DNA of 64,000 bases, from contig NZ_AP025463.1 in assembly GCF_024347335.1 (NCBI RefSeq), positions 682,001 to 746,000 of the forward strand, read 5' to 3'. Below the pieces are notes generated by a model, which saw nothing but the letters and a program-made list of their open reading frames with translations, searched no databases and was not told the DNA's origin. The position numbers and the translations under genes were made by a program. Position 1 is the first letter of the stretch; each line of letters opens with the position of its first letter. Origin of the DNA: Vibrio celticus. GTDB lineage: Bacteria > Pseudomonadota > Gammaproteobacteria > Enterobacterales > Vibrionaceae. Below, piece after piece: positions 8,679 to 21,358 of this stretch.

Positions 8679-10071
8679 CTAAGCGTTCGCTGGTTCAGGT
8701 TTCGCTTCTAGTTTTTTCTCTTCTGGAGATAAGCTTTTCTCGTATTGACCGTACTTCCACCATGCGTAGCCAAGGAAGATCACAATACCACCCACGTTGT
8801 AGAAGATGATGGTCATGATGTCTGCGCCTGTTGGGAATGTAGAAGCGAAGAAACCAACGGTGAAGATAGCGATAAGGATCGATACTGCTGTAATACCGAC
8901 CGTACGAGAACCCATGCGGAAATCACGTGGTAGGTGGTCCAGTTTCACGCGCAGGTGCAGGTAAGCAATCATGATGAACAGTGGCGGTAGCATAGAAGCT
9001 GCTGCGGTCATGTTGATGATGGTGCTCATCAAGTCTTGAACGGTGTCAGACGCCAACGTTGGGATGAACATCAGTGGAATCACGATGAAGAACTGAACCC
9101 AAGCTGCACGCTCTGGTACACCTTGTTTGTTAAGCGCGACAGTCTTCTCGCCAAAGATGCCTTTAGGGATTTCAGAGAAGAAGATCTTAACCGGTGTCGC
9201 CGTCCACATAAGTAGAGAGCCCAACATCGCAGTGAATGAAACCACACCAACGAAACGGTTCATCAGGATTTCCGACAGTCCAAAGTGTCTTGCTAGTCCT
9301 TCAAATACCTGCACTGAGCCGCCAGTAAATTTAGGCTCTTCTCGCGACACAAACACGTTTGCTAGTACTGAACCCACCGAGTAAAGCGCACCAATGAAGA
9401 TACCGGCAATGATGATCACTTTAACGAAAGACTTGTGACCACCTTTGATGTCGTTGACGTAAACCGCTACCGATTCTGCACCGCCAGCCGCCATGAAGAT
9501 CCAAGTGATTACCCCAAGGAATGCCCAGTTAAAGCTTGGTGTCATCGCTTCAATGGTGATTGGGTCTGCTGGCTCGATACCACCGATCAAAGCACCGCCA
9601 GACAACAAGATGTAAGACATTGTTAGCAACAACATAAGCGACGATGTTAGTGAGGTGATGGGGCCTAGTAGTTTCGCGCCATTGTTTGAAATGTGCGTAG
9701 CAATCGCAAACAAAATGGTACTGAGGATCGCCGTGGTGATTGGCGTGAATATGTACTCAAACCCTAAGAACGCATACGACGTATAAGCGATGATTCTAGG
9801 CAGCAGAGAGGTGAAGAAGAACAGATTAACAAACCAGTAGGTATAAGCCGAAATAAACGCCCGCTTCAGAGTTTTTATTCAGTGACACAAACTCTGCAAC
9901 GATCAAACAAAATGGCACAAAGTAAAAGATGGTTGCTAGAAAGAACATCGGAGCCGAGGAAAGGCCGATCTCGATGTTGTTATTAATGATGTTATTGAAG
10001 CTGTATACCGCCGCGAAGGTCATAGACAGTAGGGCAAATTTGCCTATCGTACTGCGTTTATTTTCGGACAT
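8679..10071 (-). pseudogene. second ygjI-like APC permease, disrupted by an internal deletion
   Basis: This is a diverged duplicate of the intact ygjI at 10648-12072. The first frame (10071 to 9826) encodes a start very like that of ygjI (GKFALLSMTFAAV, ..AEFVS.NKNSE.GVY) and then stops. The second frame resumes at YWFVNLFFFTSLLP (near 9837) and runs to 8679 with the rest of the permease. Aligned with the intact copy, about 41 bp coding for the DWLKKPLGS... stretch are missing, which shifts the frame. The copied ribosome site GGAGAACATC-ATG resembles that of the intact gene. Internal ATG starts (e.g. 9713) would give only a truncated 344-residue protein missing the first membrane helices. Not a simple one-base sequencing slip. 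Confidence 0.88.
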
Positions 10072-10590
10072 GATGTTCTCCGGTGAATCACGTTGATGAT
10101 CGTTATAACTTGGTCCTAGAGAGGGAAGCTCTAAGCCGCACTTTTATTGTTATGTTGGTTTGGCAAACACCCGCTTTGTTTTATCAGGGTTGGCTCATTG
10201 TTGTTTTTATAGATTTACGATCGGACTTCTTTGGGCTTTTTCTCTCTGGTATTTCAGTAAAGTTATTACCAAAACAAAGAGTTAAAGATTAAGAAGTTCA
10301 TTGAAGAGATTGCTGGTTTCATGAGCGACGATTTATAAGGCTTGTAGGGGCTTTTTGTCGCTTTTTTTATATGAATCAGTTTGTCTCTTCAGCAAGAAGA
10401 TTAAAGATTAAGCGGCGGGAAGTTAATCGAAATTGATCAAATATGTGACCTTGAGTAAATAAATTTAGTTAATGTTTTACCTTGGTTTTTATTCGAGTTT
10501 TATTACCTATTAATTGGTGTTTTTCGTGAACTGAAACCTTGACGGAACGCCGTTTTTATTTTTTGGTTTGTCGTTTAATTGTCTGATTTA
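10072..10590. other. AT-rich intergenic region between the two ygjI copies
   Basis: No convincing gene. It is AT-rich, with scattered AGTAAAT/GTTTTAC half-sites near 10453-10480 that look like decayed repressor sites. It probably holds the promoter of the broken copy. An open frame on the plus strand at 10083-10292 has no ribosome site or family resemblance. Confidence 0.5.
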
Positions 10591-10622
10591 AAACAAAAAA
10601 AAGCGCCTTGGTGGGCGCTTTT
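10591..10622 (-). terminator. ygjI terminator
   Basis: A stem AAGCGCC / GGCGCTT (10601-10607 with 10614-10620), extended by A/T pairs and followed by a long T-run on the minus strand. It ends the ebgA-ebgC-ygjI transcript. Confidence 0.88.
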
Positions 10623-10647
10623 AAAGTTGGGGGGGTAATGCAGAGAG

Positions 10648-12072
10648 CTACGATTGCTTAGCTGTTTCTAGCTTTGCGTCTTTACCTGCCTGCTTTTTTT
10701 CAAAGCGAGAGATCCACCACCAAGCAAGACCAGAGAATACCGCTGTCATGAAGACGTTGATGAAGAAGGCTTGAACAAGGTCAACACCTGTCGGGAATGC
10801 CGATGCTGTCCTGCTCACAACGAAGATACCAATCAGTACCGAAACCACTGCCATACCTTGAACTCGAGTACCCATGCGGAAATCACGTGGTGTGTCGTCA
10901 TGCTTCAAACGGAATACAAAGTACGCCACCATGATGAAGATAGGCGGAAGCATTGCGGTACCAGCGGTTAGGTTGATTGCTGTGTTCATCATGTCTTGTA
11001 CTGATTCAGAGCCGAAGCCGTTAACCACAAGCATCACGAATACAAACGCGAACTGCCACCAAGCTGCACGTACTGGCACGCCGTGTTCGTTAAGCTCTGT
11101 TGTTTTCTCGCCGTAAACACCTTTAGGAATTTCAGAGAAGTGAATTTTTACTGGAGCTGCTGTCCACATCATCATCGAACCGAACATGGCAACGAATAGG
11201 ATAATACCGACGAAGCGACCCGTTAGAGATTGTGAGATGTCGAAGTAGTTTGCCATACCTGTGAAGATTTCAACCATGCCGCCAGCGTAGGTCAGTTCAT
11301 CACGAGCAACGAATACGTTTACTAGAAGAGAGCCAACTGCGTACATTGCGCCGATTGCGATACCTGCACCAATGATAACCTTGATGAAAGACTTGTGACC
11401 TCCCTTAACATCGTTTAGGTAAGCGGCTGCGGTTTCAGCACCACCGGCTGCTTGGAAGATCCAACACATGATACCTAGCGTTGCCCAGTTGATGGTCGGT
11501 GTCATTGCTTCAAGCGTGATTGGTTCTACTGGTTCATGGTTGCCGCCCAGTGCCATTAGTGCGCCGATAACGTAGATGGCAAACAGAGCGAATACGCCGT
11601 AGGCCACGATCTCGGCAATCTTACCTAGCCAGCTCGCGCCTTTGGTTGAGATGTGTGTCGCTGCTGCAAACAGAGCAATCGAGATAGCCGATGTGACGAC
11701 TGGCGAGAAGGCGTATTCATAGCCCAACATCGCGTAAGACGCATAAGCGATTACGTTTGGTAGCAGAGATACAAACCAGAAAAGGTTTACGAACCAGTAT
11801 AGGAACGAACCTAGGTAGGCTGCTTTTGAGCCTAGCGGTTTTTTAAGCCAGTCGTACATGCCTGACTCAGAATTTTTATTTGCAGATACGAATTCAGCAA
11901 TGATGAACACGAATGGAATGAAGTAAATAAGGGTAGCGAGCAAAAAGATAGGGGCTGAACTCAATCCCAATTCGATGTTGTTGTTTACGATGTTGCGAAC
12001 GTTAAATACCGCTGCAAATGTCATGGAGAGTAGGGCAAATTTGCCTAACTTACCGCGTACAGATTCAGACAT
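10648..12072 (-). CDS. ygjI: APC-superfamily permease YgjI
   Basis: A 474-residue inner-membrane transporter of the amino acid-polyamine-cation superfamily, the same size as E. coli YgjI (477) and in the same place, after ebgC. About 12 hydrophobic segments are visible, with conserved stretches GLSSAPIFLLATLIYFIPF, YWFVNLFWFVSLLPNVIAYASYA and GGAETAAAYLNDVKGGHKSF. Family members carry amino acids, often glutamate/GABA type. Finding one inside a glycosidase cluster is odd and suggests the cargo may be a sugar-linked amino acid. ATG follows GGAGGACACT. A hairpin at 12160-12186 lies between it and ebgC; a terminator follows at 10591-10622. Confidence 0.9.
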   Translation of the reverse strand: MSESVRGKLGKFALLSMTFAAVFNVRNIVNNNIELGLSSAPIFLLATLIYFIPFVFIIAEFVSANKNSESGMYDWLKKPLGSKAAYLGSFLYWFVNLFWFVSLLPNVIAYASYAMLGYEYAFSPVVTSAISIALFAAATHISTKGASWLGKIAEIVAYGVFALFAIYVIGALMALGGNHEPVEPITLEAMTPTINWATLGIMCWIFQAAGGAETAAAYLNDVKGGHKSFIKVIIGAGIAIGAMYAVGSLLVNVFVARDELTYAGGMVEIFTGMANYFDISQSLTGRFVGIILFVAMFGSMMMWTAAPVKIHFSEIPKGVYGEKTTELNEHGVPVRAAWWQFAFVFVMLVVNGFGSESVQDMMNTAINLTAGTAMLPPIFIMVAYFVFRLKHDDTPRDFRMGTRVQGMAVVSVLIGIFVVSRTASAFPTGVDLVQAFFINVFMTAVFSGLAWWWISRFEKKQAGKDAKLETAKQS

Positions 12073-12159
12073 AGTGTCCTCCAGGGAATCACATAATTAT
12101 AGTCGTTATTTCCCTATGCTTCTTTGTAGGGAAGAAGCACAGAGGTTTTGTTCAGTCTA

Positions 12160-12186
12160 TTTGAGCCTTGAACGGCAAGGCTCAAA
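12160..12186 (-). other. intercistronic hairpin between ebgC and ygjI
   Basis: A perfect 11-bp stem with a 5-base loop (TTTGAGCCTTG / CAAGGCTCAAA). There is no T-tract on the minus strand, so it is not a standard terminator. It may set the ratio of enzyme to permease mRNA. Confidence 0.6.
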
Positions 12187-12213
12187 CGCGCTGTGAGTTA
12201 ATAGGGTTATTGC

Positions 12214-15927
<3,714 letters not shown>

Positions 15928-16053
15928 TTAACTTCATCACGTTTTTTATGGTCTTTTTACAGTGCTGTGTGATCCACTTAAAAGAATGCTATTGGCTGTT
16001 TTATACAGCAAGTTAAAGAGGGGGATACGTGGAGATTGATGTATGTGACGGGC

Positions 16054-16088
16054 ACAAAAAAGGCCACCTTCAACAAAGGTAGCCTTTA
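16054..16088 (-). terminator. ebgR terminator
   Basis: A 12-bp stem with one mismatch (AAAGGCcACCTT / AAGGTaGCCTTT) and a T-run on the minus strand, lying between ebgR and the ebgA promoter. It makes ebgR a separate transcript. Confidence 0.85.
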
Positions 16089-16110
16089 TTTATCTACTTG
16101 ATATATTTAA

Positions 16111-17094
16111 TTATTTTGTTGTATCGCGCAGCTTGAGTTTGCTTGGTACATAGACACGTAATGGGATGGTTCGGCCGTCGCGTACTTTCTCAATCAGCAG
16201 ATTAACGCCTTGAATTCCCATCAATTCAGAGTGAATACGAACCGTTGATAAAGATGGGAAGGTAAATTTAGCTGTTGGGATGTCGTTTACACTGATCAGC
16301 GCAATATCTTCAGGAATGTTTAATCCGTGCTCATGAACTGCTCGTAAAACGCCAATTGCGATGGAATCTGACGCAATAAACATGGCTTTAGGGTAGTCGC
16401 CCGTCGCGAGCATCTGTTTTGCAAGCTTGTAACCTGATGAGCTAGAGAAGTCACCACGGTAGATGTCTTGCTCACTGACAACGTTCTTGAGGCCACCATA
16501 TTCAGCAAAAGCGACTTCACGAATATCAGGGGTATTGACGTCGTCTTGGCCACCAATAAAGCCGATGCGCTCATAGCCTTGGTTGATAAAGAAGTTGGTG
16601 ATCTCTTTGCTGATCAAAGCCAGGTCGATATCGACAGAGTCATAAGGTTCTGAGTGATCGGTAAAATCGACATAACAGATATTATCGCTCAGCTTTTTAG
16701 CTTGCTCGATAACCTCTGGTGTCATTCTACCCACCAACAAAACACCTGTGATTGGTGCTGAATTGATCTGTATTTTACTTTCATAACAGTTGGTTAGCTT
16801 AACTTCCATCTTTTCACATTGGGTTTCAATCCCGTGGCGAATCGATAGATAGTAAGGGTCGTTAACTTCCGCTTCTTGCTTGTAGTTATACAGTGCTAGG
16901 AAGTGATGGTTTTGTTTTTTACTGCTAACGGTTTTTCGTGAGCTGCTGGTTTTGTATTCCAACTTCTCTGCAATTTCAAAGATACGCCTTTTGGTCTCTT
17001 CCTTGACGCTTAATGTTGGATCTTCATTGAGAACCCTTGAAACTGTAGCCAATGATACATTCGCTTCAGTCGCGATATCTTTTAACGTTGCCAT
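16111..17094 (-). CDS. ebgR: LacI-family repressor EbgR
   Basis: A 327-residue DNA-binding repressor, close to E. coli EbgR (327). The N-terminal helix-turn-helix is ATLKDIATEANVSLATVSRVLNEDP with the hinge helix following; the periplasmic-binding-protein-like sensor domain contains NDPYYLSIRHGIETQCEK, FINQGYERIGFIGGQDDV, DIREVAFAEYGGLK and LISVNDIPTAKFTFPSLSTVRIHSE, all EbgR signatures. It should repress ebgA-ebgC-ygjI and possibly ygjJK, released by beta-galactosides. ATG 17094 fits AGGAA 6 bases upstream better than the GTG two codons earlier (17100). It has its own terminator, as in E. coli where ebgR also precedes ebgA in the same direction. Confidence 0.94.
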   Translation of the reverse strand: MATLKDIATEANVSLATVSRVLNEDPTLSVKEETKRRIFEIAEKLEYKTSSSRKTVSSKKQNHHFLALYNYKQEAEVNDPYYLSIRHGIETQCEKMEVKLTNCYESKIQINSAPITGVLLVGRMTPEVIEQAKKLSDNICYVDFTDHSEPYDSVDIDLALISKEITNFFINQGYERIGFIGGQDDVNTPDIREVAFAEYGGLKNVVSEQDIYRGDFSSSSGYKLAKQMLATGDYPKAMFIASDSIAIGVLRAVHEHGLNIPEDIALISVNDIPTAKFTFPSLSTVRIHSELMGIQGVNLLIEKVRDGRTIPLRVYVPSKLKLRDTTK

Positions 17095-17351
17095 ACTCAC
17101 TTCCTGTTATTGGAACATTGCGCTGCTTTGAAATTGGTATTTAGTAAAAAAGCAATGCACCTCTTTATTCTACAGACCTATTGTAATCAAACTGGACGTC
17201 ATTGCATTAACTTTTAGTAAAATAAATGCTCAACTCATCTGTGATGTCTCAAATCTAACTATCTATAATTATCTTATTAAAATTCAATTAATTAGAGGTT
17301 AACAGCTATACGTTCTCTCTATGTCATGATCAGTTCCAATGATGAAAGTTA

Positions 17352-17367
17352 GTGTAAACGTTTACAC
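17352..17367. promoter_or_regulatory. galO: GalR-type operator upstream of galE
   Basis: A perfect 16-bp palindrome, GTGTAAACGTTTACAC, with a central CG. This is the classic GalR/GalS operator form. It lies between ebgR and galE and should control the gal operon. Confidence 0.85.
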
Positions 17368-17369
17368 TT

Positions 17370-17385
17370 CGTGGTTTTGATCACA
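17370..17385. promoter_or_regulatory. candidate CRP site at the galE promoter
   Basis: CGTGG-N6-TCACA has one full and one partial CRP half-site. Its centre is about 40 bases before the start expected from a TACTAT -10 box at 17408-17413, as in class II CRP promoters. It directly abuts the GalR palindrome. Confidence 0.5.
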
Positions 17386-17487
17386 GAATTATAGTCAAAA
17401 TGGCTGCTACTATTTCTGACATACGGTGCTACTGAGCTGAATGTCAGTTCGAGTTAGCCCACGAATGACGACAAAGAGAGGTTGATT

Positions 17488-18507
17488 GTGAAAGTACTGG
17501 TTACGGGCGGCATGGGTTACATCGGAAGTCATACATGCATTCAAATGATACAGGCAGGTATGGAGCCGATCATTGTTGATAACCTTTGCAACAGCAAAGA
17601 GCTAGTGTTGGAACGAATCGAATCGTTAACTGGCAAGCGACCAACGTTTTATCTTGGCGACATTCGTGACCAATCTTTTCTAGATGGCGTGTTTTCAGAA
17701 AATGATATCCAAGCCGTGATTCACTTTGCTGGCCTGAAAGCGGTAGGGGAGTCGGTGGCTAAGCCTTTGGAGTACTACGATAACAACGTCAATGGTTCAT
17801 TGGTGTTAGCTCGCAGTATGAAAAAAGCGGGCGTGAAAAGCATCGTATTTAGTTCTTCGGCTACCGTTTACGGCGACCCGGAAGTAGTGCCGATTACTGA
17901 AACTTCACCAACTGGCGCGACAACTAACCCTTATGGTCGCAGCAAATATATGGTGGAAGAGTGCTTAAGCGATCTGTTCAACGCGGAGAACGATTGGAGC
18001 GTCACTTTACTGCGTTACTTCAATCCAGTCGGCGCACATCCATCGGGCACTATGGGTGAAGACCCACAAGGTATCCCAAACAACCTAATGCCATTTATTG
18101 CTCAAGTTGCTGTTGGTCGCCGCGAAAAGCTGGCTGTTTTTGGAAACGATTACCCAACACCGGATGGAACAGGCGTTCGTGACTATATTCATGTGATGGA
18201 TTTAGCGGATGGCCATGTCGCCGCACTAAAAGTGGTTGGCGAGAAAGCGGGCCTACACATTTACAACCTAGGTACGGGCAAAGGCTCAAGTGTACTCGAG
18301 ATGGTTGAAGCCTTCGCAAAAGCATCGGGCAAACCGGTTCCTTATGAACTTTGCCCACGCCGCGCAGGTGATATTGCCGAGTGTTGGGCAAGCACTGACA
18401 AAGCAGAGCGCGAGCTTGGCTGGAAGGCGACGCGTAGCGTGATGGAGATGACAGCGGATACGTGGAATTGGCAGTCGAATAACCCGAACGGCTACTCCCC
18501 TTCGTAA
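17488..18507 (+). CDS. galE: UDP-glucose 4-epimerase GalE
   Basis: Interconverts UDP-galactose and UDP-glucose in the Leloir pathway. A 339-residue short-chain dehydrogenase-like protein with the Rossmann NAD motif VTGGMGYIGSHT at the N-terminus, FSSSATVYG (catalytic Ser/Thr), NPYGRSKYMVEE (Tyr-x3-Lys) and LRYFNPVGAHPSG. Start: GTG 17488 is preferred because AGAGAGG lies 6 bases upstream and the product then begins MKVLVTGG; a TTG two codons earlier (17482) is less likely. First gene of galE-galT-galK-galM, behind a perfect GalR operator. Confidence 0.96.
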   Translation: MKVLVTGGMGYIGSHTCIQMIQAGMEPIIVDNLCNSKELVLERIESLTGKRPTFYLGDIRDQSFLDGVFSENDIQAVIHFAGLKAVGESVAKPLEYYDNNVNGSLVLARSMKKAGVKSIVFSSSATVYGDPEVVPITETSPTGATTNPYGRSKYMVEECLSDLFNAENDWSVTLLRYFNPVGAHPSGTMGEDPQGIPNNLMPFIAQVAVGRREKLAVFGNDYPTPDGTGVRDYIHVMDLADGHVAALKVVGEKAGLHIYNLGTGKGSSVLEMVEAFAKASGKPVPYELCPRRAGDIAECWASTDKAERELGWKATRSVMEMTADTWNWQSNNPNGYSPS

Positions 18508-18636
18508 TTGAAGCCGCAGCGTTGTTAGCTGCGCTTACCAATTCCAATCACATAGAAGATCTATGCTCATGGATATTGGAAATCTTGCTGCCTAGCTGCA
18601 ACTCCAATTTCTTTGGGGAATGCAGAGGTAAGAGAT

Positions 18637-18774
18637 GAGATTCCAGATATCTCGTACCTCGATTCTGGAATGACGGATGAGCATAAGGCTATGAAGTGGT
18701 TGCCTTTGCACAAATAGCATAACGAGATTACACATCATTCCCTACAGCGAGGCACGAGCGTGATAGGGAATCTC
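18637..18774. repeat. paired-hairpin intergenic repeat, copy 1 (galE-galT)
   Basis: Two imperfect hairpins: ATTCCAGA/TCTGGAAT, then ATTCCCTA/TAGGGAAT. The outer ends GAGATTCC and GGAATCTC are also inverted repeats, so the whole unit can fold as one long structure. A second copy lies at 19916-20014. It resembles the REP/BIME class of dispersed palindromes. The remainder of 18508-18838 has no gene. Confidence 0.8.
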
Positions 18775-18838
18775 CTTGTAGAAGAATTATTCATCTTGGT
18801 GAATTGACCAAGACACAAAATTTGAGAGCAATCTAAAC

Positions 18839-19894
18839 ATGTCAAAAGTTGAATTTAACCCAGTAGACCACCCGCATCGTCGTTATAACCCATTAACGGG
18901 CCAGTGGATCTTAGTCTCACCGCACCGAGCAAAACGTCCTTGGAGTGGCCAAGATGAAAAACCATCGACCGTGCAGCTTCCTGCGTACGAGAAAGAGTGT
19001 TTCTTGTGCCCAACCAATACGCGTATCTCGGGCGACGAAAACCCAGATTACGACGGCACTTACGTATTCAGTAATGATTTCGCGGCCTTGATGCCCGATT
19101 CGCCTGACGCTCCAGAGTCTGAAAACCCTCTATTCAAGACTCAAGGTGTTCGCGGGTTGAGCCGCGTGATCTGTTTTTCTCCGGACCACAGCAAAACGCT
19201 GCCAGAGTTACCAGTAAACAAGATTCGCGGTGTTATCGACACATGGAATGAACAGATTGAAGAGCTAGGTAAAGACTACCTATGGGTTCAAGCGTTTGAA
19301 AACAAAGGTGAGACCATGGGCTGTTCTCAGCCACACCCACACGGTCAGATCTGGGCAAACAGCTTTTTGCCCAACGAAATTGAACGCAAAGAGAAACTGT
19401 TAAAAGAGTACTTCGAACAACAAGGTTCGAATCTTTTAGTGGATTACGTTGAAGCTGAAATGAAAGACGGCTCTCGTACTGTGGTTGAAACTGAACATTG
19501 GATTGCTGTGGTGCCTTATTGGGCGGCGTGGCCATTTGAAACCATGTTGCTACCAAAAACACACATTCGCCGTATGAGCGAACTGACTGATGAACAACGT
19601 GATGACCTAGCGCTTGCGATTAAGAAGCTGACTAGTCGTTACGACAACTTGTTCCAATGCTCATTCCCTTACTCAATGGGTTGGCATTATGCGCCGTTCT
19701 TCGAAGAAGGCACGGACATCGATCACTGGCAACTGCATGCGTTGTTCTACCCGCCACTGTTACGTAGTGCTTCGGTTCGTAAGTTCATGGTCGGCTACGA
19801 AATGCTGGCTGAATCTCAGCGTGATTTAACCGCAGAACAAGCAGCGCAGCGCCTTCGTGATTTGAGTGACGTTCACTATAAAGAGCAGGAATAG
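18839..19894 (+). CDS. galT: galactose-1-phosphate uridylyltransferase GalT
   Basis: Transfers UMP from UDP-glucose to galactose-1-phosphate. 351 residues, the E. coli GalT length class (348). Visible: HPHRRYNPLTGQWILVSPHRAKRPW at the N-terminus, zinc ligands CFLCP (near 55) and the catalytic HPHGQIW (middle His receives UMP) near 167, FETMLLPKTH and GWHYAPF. It is separated from galE by 331 bases of repeat, yet is in the same direction and has no terminator before it, so is still expected to be co-transcribed. The ribosome site is weak (GAGAGCAA about 10 bases before ATG). Confidence 0.96.
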   Translation: MSKVEFNPVDHPHRRYNPLTGQWILVSPHRAKRPWSGQDEKPSTVQLPAYEKECFLCPTNTRISGDENPDYDGTYVFSNDFAALMPDSPDAPESENPLFKTQGVRGLSRVICFSPDHSKTLPELPVNKIRGVIDTWNEQIEELGKDYLWVQAFENKGETMGCSQPHPHGQIWANSFLPNEIERKEKLLKEYFEQQGSNLLVDYVEAEMKDGSRTVVETEHWIAVVPYWAAWPFETMLLPKTHIRRMSELTDEQRDDLALAIKKLTSRYDNLFQCSFPYSMGWHYAPFFEEGTDIDHWQLHALFYPPLLRSASVRKFMVGYEMLAESQRDLTAEQAAQRLRDLSDVHYKEQE

Positions 19895-19915
19895 CCTACT
19901 TCGTAGATAACGAGT

Positions 19916-20014
19916 GAGATTCCTGATATCTCGTCCCTCGATTCTGGAATGACGACAGGTGGGAAGCTGATGTTGTCATTCCCTACAGTGAGAGACGAAC
20001 GAGATAGGGAATCT
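19916..20014. repeat. paired-hairpin intergenic repeat, copy 2 (galT-galK)
   Basis: Same architecture and largely the same sequence as copy 1 at 18637-18774: ATTCCtGA/TCTGGAAT followed by ATTCCCTA/TAGGGAAT, with GAGATTCC...GGAATCT ends. The spacer between the hairpins is shorter. It fills most of the galT-galK gap. Confidence 0.8.
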
Positions 20015-20085
20015 AAAAGAATTAAAGTGGTGCCGTGAAGGGGCCATAACCAATTGAACAAAGAGTTTAACCAGAGAGTTTACTT

Positions 20086-21246
20086 ATGTCTGACCTTATC
20101 CAAAACGTGAAAGCATCTTTTGAGCAAGTCCTTGGTTACCAAGCGACTCATATTATCCAAGCGCCAGGTCGTGTAAACCTGATAGGCGAGCACACTGACT
20201 ACAACGATGGTTTTGTTCTACCGTGTGCCATTAACTACCAAACAGTAGTCGCAGCGGCTAAGCGTGATGACAACATCGTGCGCGTAGTATCAGTGGACTA
20301 CGATAATGCAGTCGATGAGTTCGACCTAACTCAAGAGATCATATTCCAACAAGACAAGATGTGGGCGAACTACATTCGTGGTGTGGTGAAGTGCTTAAAA
20401 GGTCGCGGCTTTGAATTTACAGGTGCAGACATCTCTGTAACGGGCAACGTGCCTCAAGGTGCGGGTTTAAGTTCTTCTGCGGCACTGGAAGTGGTGATTG
20501 GTCAAACATTCAAGGTGCTTTACAACCTAGAGATCAGCCAAGCCGAAGTGGCGCTTAATGGTCAGCAAGCAGAAAACGAATTCGTGGGTTGTAACTGCGG
20601 CATCATGGACCAGATGATTTCTGCTGAAGGTCGTGCAAACCACGCGATGCTGTTGGACTGTCGTAGCCTAGAAACTCAAGCGGTTTCTATGCCAGAAGAC
20701 ATGGCTGTGGTTATTATCAATTCAAACAAGAAACGTGGTTTGGTCGACAGTGAATACAACACGCGTCGTGAACAGTGTGAAGAAGCTGCGCGCATCTTTG
20801 GTGTTCCAGCATTGCGAGATGTGACGATTGAACAGTTCAATGCCAAAGCCTCTGAGCTTGATGAAATGGTCGCTAAGCGCGCTCGTCACGTGATCACGGA
20901 AAATGACCGTACCGTTGAAGCGGCTCAAGCTTTACGTACTCATGATATGAAGCGTATGGGCGAGTTGATGGCAGAATCTCACGCTTCAATGCGAGACGAT
21001 TTTGAAATCACAGTCAAAGAAGTCGACACTCTGGTTGATATGGTCAAAGACGTGATTGGTGACCAAGGTGGCGTGCGCATGACTGGCGGCGGTTTTGGTG
21101 GCTGTATCGTGGCATTGGTTCCGCCTGCTTTAGTCGATGAAATTAAAACAACGGTAGAACAGAAATACCAAGCAGCGACGGGTCTAAAAGAATCTATTTA
21201 TGTGTGCCAAGCGAAAGACGGAGCAGGCTTAGTTGAAGTAATCTAA
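20086..21246 (+). CDS. galK: galactokinase GalK
   Basis: Phosphorylates alpha-D-galactose to galactose-1-phosphate. 386 residues, a GHMP kinase. The galactokinase signature GRVNLIGEHTDYNDGFVLP is near residue 27, the GHMP ATP-binding motif VPQGAGLSSSAALE near 124, the catalytic Asp in GIMDQMISA, and GGFGGCIVAL near the C-terminus. Third gene of the gal operon. Confidence 0.97.
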   Translation: MSDLIQNVKASFEQVLGYQATHIIQAPGRVNLIGEHTDYNDGFVLPCAINYQTVVAAAKRDDNIVRVVSVDYDNAVDEFDLTQEIIFQQDKMWANYIRGVVKCLKGRGFEFTGADISVTGNVPQGAGLSSSAALEVVIGQTFKVLYNLEISQAEVALNGQQAENEFVGCNCGIMDQMISAEGRANHAMLLDCRSLETQAVSMPEDMAVVIINSNKKRGLVDSEYNTRREQCEEAARIFGVPALRDVTIEQFNAKASELDEMVAKRARHVITENDRTVEAAQALRTHDMKRMGELMAESHASMRDDFEITVKEVDTLVDMVKDVIGDQGGVRMTGGGFGGCIVALVPPALVDEIKTTVEQKYQAATGLKESIYVCQAKDGAGLVEVI

Positions 21247-21305
21247 CGGCTTCGAGACTTAATGTAGAGCTTACCAACTAAAAAGATCATGGTAGGCCAA
21301 ATACT

Positions 21306-21335
21306 AAAGCCTTTACCTCAACGTAGAGGCTTTTT
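21306..21335 (+). terminator. weak terminator or attenuator between galK and galM
   Basis: A short stem AAAGCCT / AGGCTTT followed by TTTTT. Its 14-base loop makes it weak, so partial read-through into galM is likely. The 18-base sequence shared with 4649-4666 lies just before it. Confidence 0.45.
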
Positions 21336-21358
21336 ACTGGCAGTAGAAGGAATTTAGA

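Noticed and set aside
10083..10292. 69-codon open frame on the plus strand
   Set aside because: No ribosome site, no recognisable family, and it starts divergent in a promoter region.
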